From NCBI GenBank assembly GCA_014529385.2, contig CM043942.1, positions 58,591,340-58,655,339 on the forward strand: a stretch of DNA of 64,000 bases, given 5' to 3'. The position numbers and the translations under genes were made by a program. The DNA is from Adiantum capillus-veneris (Eukaryota > Streptophyta > Polypodiopsida > Polypodiales > Pteridaceae). Numbering within the stretch: position 1 is the first letter of the stretch; the number at the start of each line of letters is the position of its first letter. This document shows positions 54,790 through 64,000 of the stretch, one piece after another. Below the pieces are notes generated by a model. The model saw nothing but the letters and a program-made list of their open reading frames with translations. It did not search any database and had not been told where the DNA came from.

Positions 54790-56383
54790 AAACACAAGCT
54801 AAAAATGCCAATTATTGAAATCCAAAAGCACACAAAAAATAGTAATGAATACCTAAAGCTGGGGTCTTGCATACCCGAATTTGCCAAAGGGAAAAAACCC
54901 AAGGGAAAAAAATGCGTTTGGTTATGCACATGATGCTCTTTGTAGCAAATTTATGCATACATATAAAAAATGAGAGATAAAATGAGCTTCTACATAAGCA
55001 AATAGTGCAATTCTTACCATCTCTCATGCATGATTCAAAGTTGACTAGTTTCTAGCTCACTTGAAGTATGGAATTTAAAACAAGCCAAGAGCTAAAACAT
55101 AATGCAACTTTGATGAAATGAAGTGGCTCTCGATAGCCGAATTTTATAATTTAAAGCTTTTCAAAAAGTTGGCTAACACTAGCTCAATAAATTTTACAAT
55201 TTCTAGAGCAATCTATGAGCTAGAGATGACTGCAACTTGATGAAATGAAAATGAATGGCTCTCACTAGCCAAATTTTGTACATGAAAGCTCTCAAAAAAG
55301 TTGGTAAACACTAGCTCAAAATGGAAAAAATTGCATTTTTAGACCAAGCTATGAGCTAGCATTACACCTTTAATCCAAACATTTGGAATGGCTCTAATTA
55401 GCCAAATTTTGCAATATTGCAATGATGACCCCTTCTTGAATCATTTGGACTCACACACCTGCCCACAACCCTTCAAAATCAGCTCAAATCATTAGTGCAT
55501 GAAAGCATTTATCGATGAATACAAGCACTAAAACTTTCATGTTCAACCATAACCCAAAATTGTAATGCTCTTTGCCTACCAAACAAGCTTCATTTTAGTG
55601 CTTTGCAATGAATTTTCATTCAATTCAAGGACTCAAAAATGTAACATTCAAATCCATTTTTGTGCATCAAGTGCTTTGACCAAACATGCACGTCCTATGT
55701 AATCTCTCATTAGTAAAATCCATATGCAAAGAAGATCTCATCTTTTAGTGCAAAGGAGTTCTCGATTAATCCATGTATTTGAGTAAGGAAGAAGGTAGTC
55801 CATGCACAAAATGTCAATGAGCCACCACAATTAATTTGCATACAATGGATGTAATCAAGAAGAATTTCTCTTGTAGTGCAATGAGAATGCTTTTTAGTCA
55901 AAGCACTGAAGGAATGCTTAAACCAAAAAAATTTGTCCAATGAAGCTCATTTACTTGATGCCCACCTCCTAGTTTTCATTTGGCATACATGTAAAAAGAA
56001 CAAGGGGGGGGTAAACAAGTTCCGCAATTTTAGTGCAGTCCACTCCAAAAATCTTCAATGAATTAATGGAAACCACCAAAGTCATGTCCCATACTCTCAT
56101 ATATAACAAAACAAGGAGCTAGCCCTAGCCAAATACAATCAAAGTGAAAAAATGTAAGCATGATTATTGCCATCCTTGATTCACTAATAAGTAGGCTCTC
56201 GAGTGGTCATGAGGAGACATGAGTAGTCTGGTTGGAAATGTCTCCGTTTTTGTTCGTAATTAGTCAATAATTGGGGCTCAAAGCTTATCAAGATTGCTTC
56301 AAATTCAATATCCAATTGGTCAGTTCTCACAAGCTCAAGAGTTGATAGTGGGTGGGAACGCAAGCTTTCAATCTTTTAATTTT
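54790..56383 (-). other. Continuation of element D, non-coding with local repeats
   Basis: It resumes after the B target duplication. There is no convincing ORF. Three imperfect units with a GTGGCTCTC/ATGGCTCTA...TAGCC core lie at ~55105, 55233 and ~55370 (period ~128-135 bp), sharing GATGAAATGAA, AGCTCTCAAAAAAGTTGG and AACACTAGCTCAA. A minus-strand 76-codon frame at 55940-55710 has no recognisable feature. Confidence 0.45.
55105..55420. repeat. Imperfect ~130-bp tandem repeat, three units
   Basis: Units start CAACTTTGATGAAATGAAG (55105) and CAACTTGATGAAATGAAAA (55233); the third is partial. Similar minisatellites occur in the 3' untranslated parts of Tat elements. Confidence 0.65.
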
Positions 56384-57385
56384 TTATTTTTTCCTGAAAA
56401 AAAACTTGGTTGTCTGTGAGCTGCAGCTACGGGGACAGAGGGTCGTTACGAGGCGGTGTGGGTAGAGTCGCAGAGCATGGTGTGTTGATGAATGACCATC
56501 GGCCAGCTTGGTTGACTGCTGAATAGGCAGCTCACGGAATTTGGAGTGTGTGTGTGTGTTCTGTGCAGAGCTACGAGTAAAGGTGGGATGTGTGTGCGCT
56601 ACAAGCCAGGCAGGCCCTTGTGTGTTCGCCCAGTCAAGAACCAGCGGCCCAGCTTGCGTGTGTGTGTGTGTGTAGGCTAGGGTAAACGACAGAGAGAGAG
56701 AGGGGAAGCATGTGGGTGTGGGGTCTCTTGACAGCATCACAACAGGTGTGTGTGTGTTGGGCCAATGATCACGAGCACCGACGTCTGTGTGTGTGTGAGA
56801 CTTTGCATCGTTTTCATTAAATGAAGCTGGGGTAATCGCTAGCGCCATTGTTTGATGGCGGGCAGTGGGTTGAAAAGCCTGCATGCGGGTAAGCCGGGAT
56901 GGTGGGGGCAGGTCCTTGCACTCAGAATAGGCTGCGAAACCTTCGCGGGTTAGCAGCACAGGTCGACCCCGCATGGGCAACCACTACAGCGAATGACAAC
57001 ACGGCATCGGTAGATTGTGTGTGCATGGGAATGTGTGAAGGTGCAAGTTGACGTTGTTGCAGGGAAGCCAGCTCATGTGCGCACCTTCAGAGGTCATGGA
57101 CTCATGAGGTGATGCTTTGAGAAAAAGTGTGTAGATGAGAGGTTTACCAGGCGGTGAGGCTATTGGCACCACTATTTGTGTGTGTGTGTGCGCGCTTTTG
57201 TGGCAAGCCTTATATATCGAGCCAAAGGCGGCAGTGCCTAGTAGGTGGGGTCGACTCCGGTCAACAGAGCTGCAAGCCAAGATTGGCAGGGTCCGCACGT
57301 GTGTGTTGAGTTTTGCGAAAACGCCAGGACTGGCCAGTGTGGTGGGGTGTGTGCGTGTGTTGAGTGCGCCATTTTCCGCTGCCAT
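56384..57385 (-). other. GC-rich, (CA)n-studded island with a long minus-strand frame
   Basis: Between AT-rich flanks lies ~1 kb of clearly higher GC with (TG)4-8 runs on the plus strand roughly every 60-110 bp. On the minus strand one frame is open for 133 codons (57385-56984), meets one TAA, and is open again for 198 codons to 56384. The CA runs read as HTHT in this frame (SHTHTD, YTHTHTQ, NTHTHSK). Between them the sequence is ordinary-looking but matches nothing I know. It may be a captured gene piece, a leader of an element, or chance. The whole is better described as an island than as a gene. Confidence 0.35.
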
Positions 57386-57429
57386 TGCAGCCCTTCTGTG
57401 TGTGTGAGAGTCGTTGGGTAGCTAGGAGC

Positions 57430-58884
57430 CAAGGTTCCAACGAAAAGGTCGGCAGCCCTTTATTTATTTATTTATTAAAAAAAACACTTAGGGGGCTTGT
57501 TCCCATGGCAATCACTTATAGTATTTAAAAAAAAAGTTCAAAAACCAAAACCCTTTGGTCACAAAGGTCGGCATTAGTCATTACAACCTTAGGTAATCAC
57601 GCATCGACACACTATGCCATACACAATCATGCAACCAATTTAAGCTTCTATTGCAATATACCGCATCTAGTGATAATTGCAATCTTTAAGTCCCTTTCAA
57701 GCCAATTTTAACGCATACAGATCATGCCACAGGCTGACATATTGAAACTTGAGCCAGATATCAAAAAATTTAATATCTCTCCTTCCTTTATGCACCTCAT
57801 GAGTCCCCTTCCTATCCGCATTGCTTCTAATTGGAGTTCATGTACACACAACTAATAAGTTTCAAGTCCAAAACAATGCAAAATGCTACTCATTTGAGCA
57901 CACCCTTAAGCAATATCATTGCATATGTTCTCTCATTGACCATTGTAAAATTGATCGTAATCATTGGATTATGAATTGCTCATATTCAAAAGCTCTAATC
58001 ATTCTAACCGAATCGGCTTGTCATTTTGGTTTGCAGGGCTACATGCTCATGATTATGGCGACTTGTAAATGCACAATTTAATGAAATTTTTACCATATCC
58101 AATCGAATTAACATACAAGTCAATGGCAATACATAAAATCATTCTCAATTATGCGCAATTGAGTCATCTAAAGTCAATCAATCAAATACACCGATCTTTT
58201 AGGCCAAATTAATAATCATAATTGGTAAAAATACTAATTATTCATCCCCAATTTAGGCATAATTGGCCATTATTTAGGCACACACACCTAAATTTAGGCC
58301 CTCAATTTGTGCAAAAATTTCATTAAACACTCATTGCATTTCATCAATTGCACACTTGATCACACCTACATGAGTATATACATGCTAAATTAACTCAATG
58401 TTAATCAAAATGTAAGGTTTCCAGTTTCCGAAACCTTCAAAACTGTACTAAGCTTGAAAAACTTAGTGGAAAATACTATTGCAGGACTCCAAACACTATT
58501 AATTTTGGTATTTTAGGAATTATAAGCAGAGCTTTACTATGTCTAGAAATTTTCAGAATCTGATTCCGATAAAAACGGGAACAGTTACGGGACTTGGAAA
58601 ATTACCATAGAAATTTAATTAATAACAAAAGTTGGATGGTTTCATTATTAATCATTAGCAAAGACTTCTTTACACTAAGGTTCTAGAGTTAAATAGGAAA
58701 TTCCAAATTTCATCATGGAATATCTGCAAAAATCAAACAGGCAAATTCTGGAAGGTATGGGGTGAGTGTGGAAGCTGGGGAAACTTGCCAGGAGCAGTGA
58801 TGGCTGAAAAATGCACCATTTTCAAGCTGGGGGACTGCTTGGACTAGGGGAAAGCTGCCAAAAGCTGCCAGATGCCTAGAAAAA
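57430..58884. other. AT-rich DNA, probably LTR of the 152-bp-repeat element
   Basis: No ORF stands out. TGTAAGGTTTCCAGTTTCCG near 58411 could be an LTR start. A TATA box follows at 58885, in the manner of an LTR promoter. Short poly-A and (TTTA)n tracts lie at 57459-57485. Confidence 0.35.
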
Positions 58885-58896
58885 TATATAAATAGG
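58885..58896 (+). promoter_or_regulatory. Probable TATA box
   Basis: TATATAAATAGG, followed ~30 bases later by a CT-rich, start-like region. It lies ~330 bp before the 152-bp repeat array and 1.8 kb before a gag-like ATG. Confidence 0.5.
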
Positions 58897-59218
58897 ACCA
58901 TTCTCTTCATATTTTGTTAGACTCGGAGCCTTGAGAATTTCTCTCTCATCTAGGGAGAAACACTACGCAAAAATCATTAGAGTTAAATCCCTAATTGATT
59001 AACCCTAACAATAATTAACCTAATCCTTCTTAATTAGTAAGGTTAGATTAAGATAAATGGTTAATTAATCAAAGATTAGGCCTATATATGCTTTTTAAAC
59101 CTCTTTAAATTAATTAATATCTGTTGATTCTTATAGATAAGTTTAGTAATACTAAGCGAATTATTTATCCTCTCATATTAGGGCTGAAATTAGCCAATTT
59201 AACCATGAATTAATGGTA

Positions 59219-60640
59219 AAAATATTAATTAGGATTAGATTAAGTTGAATTATTTATCAGAGATACATTAGACAGTTATTAATCTAGGAAAATTATCCTA
59301 TAATTTTTTGAGAATTTTTCCTAATTAATTAGGCCTAATTACTCTATTTCTTGAACAGTTTTAATAGGGGAAATTAGTAAATGGAATTCAAATGCTTCCA
59401 TATAATTATCAGTGGTTAATTAGGTGTTCAAAAAATTGTGATAATTAAGAGAAGTTGAGAAAGTTAATTCAGATAATTATTTTAGCTAAAATACCCTATT
59501 TCTTGAATAATTTTAATAGAGAAAATTAGTAAATAGAATTCAAATGCTTCCATATAATTATCAATGGTTAAATAAGTGTTCAAGTACTTGTGATAATTAG
59601 GAGAAGTTCAGAAAGGTAATTTAGCTAATTACTTTAGATAGAATACTCTGGTTTTTGAGAAATTTTAATAGGAGAAATTAGTAAATGGAATTTAAACACT
59701 TCCAGATAATTATCAGTGGTTAATTAGGTATTCAAGAAAATGTGATAATTAGGAAAAGTTCAAGAAGTTAATTTAGCTAATTATCTTAGCTAAAATACCT
59801 TTTTTTTGAACACTTTTAATAGGGGAAATTAGTAAATGGAATTCAAATGCTTCCATATAATTATCAATGGTTGATTAAGTGTTCAAGTACCTGTGATAAT
59901 TAGGAGAAGTTCAGAAAGTTAATTTAGCTAAATACTTTAGCTAAAATACTCTATTTTTTGAGCAATTTTAATAGGGGAAATTAGTAAATGAAATTTATAC
60001 AATTTCATATAATTATCAGTGGTTAATTAGGTGTTCAAAAACTCGTGAAATTTAGGAGAAAATCAGGAAATGAAATTAGATAATTACTTTAGCTAAAATA
60101 CCCTGTTTTTTGAGCACTTTAAATAGAGGAAATTAGTAAATGGAATTCAAATGCTGTCATATAATTATCAAGGGTTAATTAGGTTTTCAAAAACCCGTGA
60201 TAATTAGGAGAAAGTCAGAAAATTAATCTAGATAATTACTTTAGCTAAAATACCTTGTTTTTTGAGAAATTTAAGTAGGGGAAATTAGTAAATAGATTTA
60301 AATTGAATTGAGAACTTTATCAAAGGTTTATTAGATCTCAAGGAACCTGTGGTAATTATGCTACCATTAGAAAATTAGTTTAATTATATATCCCAGTAAA
60401 ATTACTCAAATTCTTGGGAATAATAAAAAAGGGAAATATAGTAAAGTAAATAGAAACCCTTTGATATCAATACCAGAGAAGGAATATACCTTGGGAAATC
60501 TATTATAATTATGCTAACCTTAGATAAATAGTTTAGGTACGTATTTTGGTCAAAAGTAACCAATTTTTGTATATAATGGATAAGAAAAATTAAGAAATAA
60601 AATTATCTAAGTGCCAAAGAATTAACCGAGGTCCAAAACC
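59219..60640 (+). repeat. Tandem array of ~152-bp repeats, about nine units
   Basis: The anchor AAATTAGTAAATGGAATTCA (or close variants) starts at 59371, 59523, 59675, 59826, 59978, 60130 and 60282, with degenerate units at about 59219, 60434 and 60585. Spacing is 151-152 throughout. Each unit also has TATAATTATCAGTGGTTAAT, GTGATAATTAGGAGAAGTTC and a TTAGCTAAAATAC block. The middle units are the most alike; the outer ones decay. Confidence 0.93.
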
Positions 60641-60722
60641 CTTATTTTTGGGTAGAGAAGGAAAAATAAATGTTATTCAATAAATCCTCTAATGGATTAA
60701 GTCTTTTTATAAGGCTGCCGAA

Positions 60723-60878
60723 ATGGCTCCCAAGAGAACTAGGGGGAACCCTTTGACGGAAGATGAAGATATTAGTAACAAACGAAACAAAGCAACTAAT
60801 GACCATGAAGCAGGGCCTAGCCATAGGCCAACAGAGGAGAGTTTACGGGCACCTGCCCCACAGCAGATGGACGACTAG
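60723..60878 (+). pseudogene. Short gag-like N-terminal fragment
   Basis: 51 codons from ATG: MAPKRTRGNPLTEDEDISNK, then KATNDHEAGPSHRPTEESLR, Pro/Gln-rich to TAG. After the stop the frame goes on as QVDFNYAINKLLDFSLS to 60935. The polar, charged N-terminus directly after a long leader is typical of plant gypsy Gag, but no core domain is present. Sequence from ~60976 belongs to another LTR, so the gene is probably cut by that insertion. Identification as gag is a guess from position and composition. Confidence 0.35.
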
Positions 60879-60975
60879 TCCCAGGTGGATTTCAATTATG
60901 CCATTAATAAACTTTTAGATTTCAGTTTAAGTTAAGCATTCCATACGTAAGGTTAGGAAGGAAAAAAAAACTGGC

Positions 60976-62000
60976 TGTAAATGGAAGGTAACTTCCACGA
61001 AACCCGCGAGCAATGATTGTAATTAGGAAAGGACTAATTGGGTTATGACTGGTTGAAATAGGAAAGAAATGTTTGGCCATCCTTAAGACAGCTTGTCTCA
61101 AGACACCTCTGATTCCTTGGAAATATTTTACTCCAGGTAATGAGTAATGATGGAGATACCATCATGGAGGAGTCGGTTACCTCGGCACGTTTTGAGTCTT
61201 TACCCTGTGCTTGTTTATGTTTGTGGATATTACTTTTAAGTTTATCCTAGAGGAACCGCCCGGTTGTATGGGCAACTGGTTTTGGCATATGGACGCCCGG
61301 ACTTTGGGTGAAGACTTTTTTCCACCCCGGTTATATAAATAAGGAATGGGTGCCGTTTTTCACCCTTGTATAGGTGGTCTTGAGACAAGTTAGTATTGGT
61401 CAGTGATACCTTAAAATGACAGTACCTTGTCTTAAGTTTAAAGATGTTTGTTTTCTGAAAGAATGCTTTCAATGCTGTTTTCAAAGGTTGTCTTAAGGAT
61501 ATGCAGTTTGAAAAGTTAAAAAAGAATCATTATTTTAATTGTGGAAAGAATGTGGTAGTAATTAAACAACAATAGAATCATGTGTGAGTGCGGGGTGGTA
61601 AGTGGGGATTGACTAAGGTTGTCAATCATGGACGGGTGGACCTGATTAGTCAAGTAACTATCCATTCCCGCGCACTAAAACGATTAGAAACTTCTTCACT
61701 TGGACAAGGAATCCACCAGCGGCTGTGCCCTCACATATGTTAGAGGGAAAAAAGCGTTGGCTAAGAAAACCTTAATCTAAAGGATGAAGATTTAGGGCCG
61801 GATTTTTTTTTTCTAGGGTTCCGTTTCCACTGCGAGACAGGACTAGGTCTCTTCTAGGGCTATAAACCTAAACCATTGTCAATGGTAAGGGTGAATTCCC
61901 TGGAACTTAAAAAAAAAAAAAAACTTTGACCTTAGTAGGCCTAGAGACCTGTCAAAGGTTCCATCCCGCTTTTGGTGCCGGCGGCCTTGGAGCCCTTACA
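60976..62000 (+). repeat. Gypsy-type LTR (5' LTR), start approximate
   Basis: The end is clear: GGAGCCCTTACA at 61989-62000, two bases before a primer site. TGTAA at 60976 or at 61019 could be the start, giving inverted TGTAA/TTACA ends. A TATA box TATATAAATA lies at 61332-61341. An A15 run is near 61910 and a G+C-rich U5-like end GGTGCCGGCGGCC near 61973. Confidence 0.65.
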
Positions 62001-62002
62001 AG

Positions 62003-62014
62003 TGGTATCAGAGC
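62003..62014 (+). promoter_or_regulatory. Primer binding site, initiator tRNA-Met type
   Basis: TGGTATCAGAGC, an exact match to the plant tRNA-iMet site. Confidence 0.88.
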
Positions 62015-62384
62015 ATGGTTTAATAAGGTCCTGACCTTAGAAGGGTAAAAGTTGGGAAATAGACATAAGTTGTATTGCATTTTTAATTATAGTATATTGT
62101 GAAATGAGAATTTCTCTATCAGAAATGTTGTGCAAGAGTAAGGTTAATGGTGAGATCGATATTCCAAAAAAATTTCAAGTTTTTTTCAGCTTATAAGGCG
62201 AATTTGTGGATATATAGAACCTAAAAATTTATTTTCAATCTGTTCAAATAATTCAAGCAAAATGGTCACTTAATAGGACATAAAAGTGTCATGTTACTAG
62301 TCTAGTGTTAAACCAAAAAGAATTACAAGGAACTCATGATCAATTATGTTTGAAATGCAATATTATAAACATAACTTTTCATCA
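62015..62384 (+). other. Leader remnant of the LTR element
   Basis: AT-rich, no ORF. The element is truncated before any gag. Confidence 0.4.
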
Positions 62385-62608
62385 TATGCACTTTTGATGA
62401 TATCCAAATTTAAGATTCATGTTACTAAAAATGGATGCACCACTTAACTTATCAAGCAAGTCATCAACATGAGCACAAAAACAATTCTTTGCTGTGAGTT
62501 TTTAAGTGCTCTATAGTCAATGACCAAATGATAAGTATCATTTTTCTTTTTGGCTAAGAGAACTGTTGCACCAAAAGGTGAACTACTTTGCTTAATTAAA
62601 CCACAATT
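62385..62608 (-). pseudogene. Gypsy reverse transcriptase fragment
   Basis: The minus strand from 62608 reads LIKQSSSPFGATVLLAKKKN, then DTYHLVIDYRALKNS, a shift, then a short stretch matching DDLLDKL and NLKFGYHQ. These are the RT fingers and first-Asp region of a Ty3/gypsy element. Nothing of the element lies on either side. It is unrelated by strand to the LTR at 60976-62000. About 70 codons; not functional. Confidence 0.75.
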
Positions 62609-63162
62609 TGATAAGATCTCAATTTGATGTTAACTTCTTGATATATTTCCATCCCTTTCAACACAACTTCATTTTATTAAATCAAATTACATCCAACAAA
62701 ACAATTGATTGATTAATCACAGTATATAAATAGAACAACATAAACAAGATTCAAAACATAGGATACCATACTTGTACCAACCATCCCCCTCAATCAATAT
62801 GATTGAGTAAATACCTTCTACCTCTTTATTCATCTTGTTGAGAATGAATTACAATAAGATAAACATATGAAAGATAAGAGAGCATGAGCTATGCAATCAA
62901 GATAGTGTATGCAAGAATTAAGAGGAAAATCAACATAAAAGTGGACAAAATTTATCTTCTGCAACTTTGATCTGATGGAGATTTTGATGGCTCCATTAGC
63001 TTCAAAAGGGGTAAAACTGCAAATCACTTGCTTGTACTACTTTCGGAGCACTCATGTTCCTTATGGAGGGTTAAGAAGATGATTCATATTGAAAAAGTGT
63101 GATGTACACGAAGACACGATTTCAAGATTCTCTTTCTCTCTTTTTTTTTGTGTATGCATGCA
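62609..63162. other. No gene seen
   Basis: AT-rich DNA. A minus-strand purine tract (TTGAGGGGGATGG, plus ~62782-62796) could be a polypurine tract next to an LTR edge, but no matching ends were found. Confidence 0.35.
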
Positions 63163-63460
63163 CCCAAAAATAGAAGTAGTTGCTTTTATCTTAAACTCTC
63201 AGTAAAATTAGGTAAAGGATAGTTATATTTACATTGCTTCTTTTGAATGGTATTTGAGAATTAAACATAAGAAAAAATGATAAAATGAGATTCTCGTCCT
63301 CTCTTCATCCTTGCATGTGTGCCCCCAAAAATAGAAGTGGTCTTATTTCACCTAAACTCTCAAAAAAGTCGATATATGAGAGTTCTATTTACATTGCTTC
63401 TTTTGAATGGGTTTTGAGAATAAAACATAAGCAAAAATTGATAAAATATCAAAATTTTGT
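63163..63460. repeat. ~160-bp imperfect tandem duplication
   Basis: CCCAAAAATAGAAGT at 63163 and 63324, ACATTGCTTCTTTTGAATGG at 63231 and 63391, and AAACATAAG... after each. The period is 160-161. Confidence 0.88.
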
Positions 63461-63492
63461 AATAGTGATAACATTCATAGATACTCCTTGGG

Positions 63493-64000
63493 TACATAGT
63501 TACTTTTACAGGGTGTCCTCAAGAATTGTTGATTTCCATAGGTGCTCCAAGTGCCTATAATGTCCATATGTACTTATCTACTTCATAGGAACTTCTTTGA
63601 TGTGTATAAGTACATATGGTGTCCATAGCGATTGTAATACAATGTGGTGTCAAAGTACTCTTCTACCCTCATAGGTGGTCTTTAGTTACATAGGTACTTT
63701 TATAGGGCATCCTCAAGAGTTGTTGTTGATATCCAAGGATATCCAAGAGTGCCTACAATGTCCACATGTACCTTTTTTAATTTTTGTAGGTACCTAAAGA
63801 GATTATATAATTTCCGTAGGTATTTTATTAACCGCCAATGGTACTCCAAGAGTGCTTATAATGTCCATAGGTACTTGTGTACTTTATAGGAATTCCTTTG
63901 GTGCCTATGATATGTCCGTTGGCAACCTTCATAGTAGGTACTCCATAGGTACATAGGTAATTTTATAGGATGTCCTCAAGAGATGTTTTTGATCTTCATA
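63493..64000. repeat. Imperfect repeat array running off the right edge
   Basis: TACATAGTTACTTTTACAGG (63493), TACATAGGTACTTTTATAGG (63687) and TACATAGGTAATTTTATAGG (63950) each precede TGTCCTCAAGA or ATCCTCAAGA. Between them, smaller blocks ATGTCCATAGGTACTT and CCAAGAGTGCCTA recur. The spacing is uneven (194 and 263), so the array is a mosaic of short GGTAC-centred units. Confidence 0.75.

Noticed and set aside
59219-60640. CRISPR-like array
   Set aside because: The unit is a whole 152-bp repeat without unique spacers, in eukaryotic transposon DNA. It is a tandem repeat.
1-64000. tRNA, rRNA or other RNA genes
   Set aside because: Only short tRNA-complementary primer sites were found next to LTRs. 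No cloverleaf-capable sequence or rRNA block was seen by eye.

Overview
The window reads as intergenic DNA of a large plant nuclear genome, most likely a gymnosperm. It is a stack of retrotransposons, several nested inside others, and I found no host gene I could support. Three things suggest a conifer-type genome: the density of old, degenerate Ty1/copia and Ty3/gypsy elements, Ty3/gypsy elements of the plant Tat type with two RNase H domains, and a Penelope-like element. From memory, Penelope-like elements are common in animals and among land plants are best known from conifers. The organism is an inference.

Layout, left to right. 1-1919 has no recognisable gene. 1920-2248 is a copia-type LTR with its primer binding site. 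About 2.7-11.75 kb on the minus strand is a decayed Penelope-like reverse transcriptase gene, split by a young copia element (5295-10797, 192-bp LTRs differing at one base, target duplication GTTTG). 11.7-14.2 kb holds an unrecognised helical ORF remnant and a minus-strand copia gag lying almost directly against a polypurine tract and LTR. 14.26-18.98 kb is a badly decayed plus-strand gypsy element whose RNase H segment is inverted. 18.98-23.4 kb is a minus-strand copia element, fused head-on to the 3' half of a minus-strand gypsy pol (23.4-25.36 kb).

25.36-41.42 kb is a plus-strand gypsy element (here C). Its gag-pol is interrupted by a 12.3-kb Tat element (A, 27187-39503, duplication AATAT) and it is cut off at 41424 by the LTR of a minus-strand element (D). 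D is in turn interrupted by a second Tat element of the same family (B, 43645-54785, duplication AGTGT). B carries an almost uninterrupted 1606-codon gag-pol frame; A has several stops and frameshifts.

The most unusual content is upstream of gag in A and B. Both carry two paralogous ~70-codon ORFs in one frame, separated by a conserved TAG. A alone carries a second paralogous pair (181 and ~155 codons) with an F-box-like N-terminal segment. I recognise none of these as standard retrotransposon proteins.

54.8-64 kb is mainly non-coding. It contains the continuation of D, a (TG)n-studded GC-rich island with a long minus-strand frame, an array of about nine 152-bp repeats between a TATA box and a short gag-like ORF, a further gypsy LTR with a tRNA-Met type primer site, a small minus-strand gypsy RT scrap, and a repeat array that runs off the right edge. 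The elements do not form a host pathway. What works together is each element's own set: LTR promoter, tRNA primer site, gag, protease, RT, RNase H, integrase and polypurine tract.
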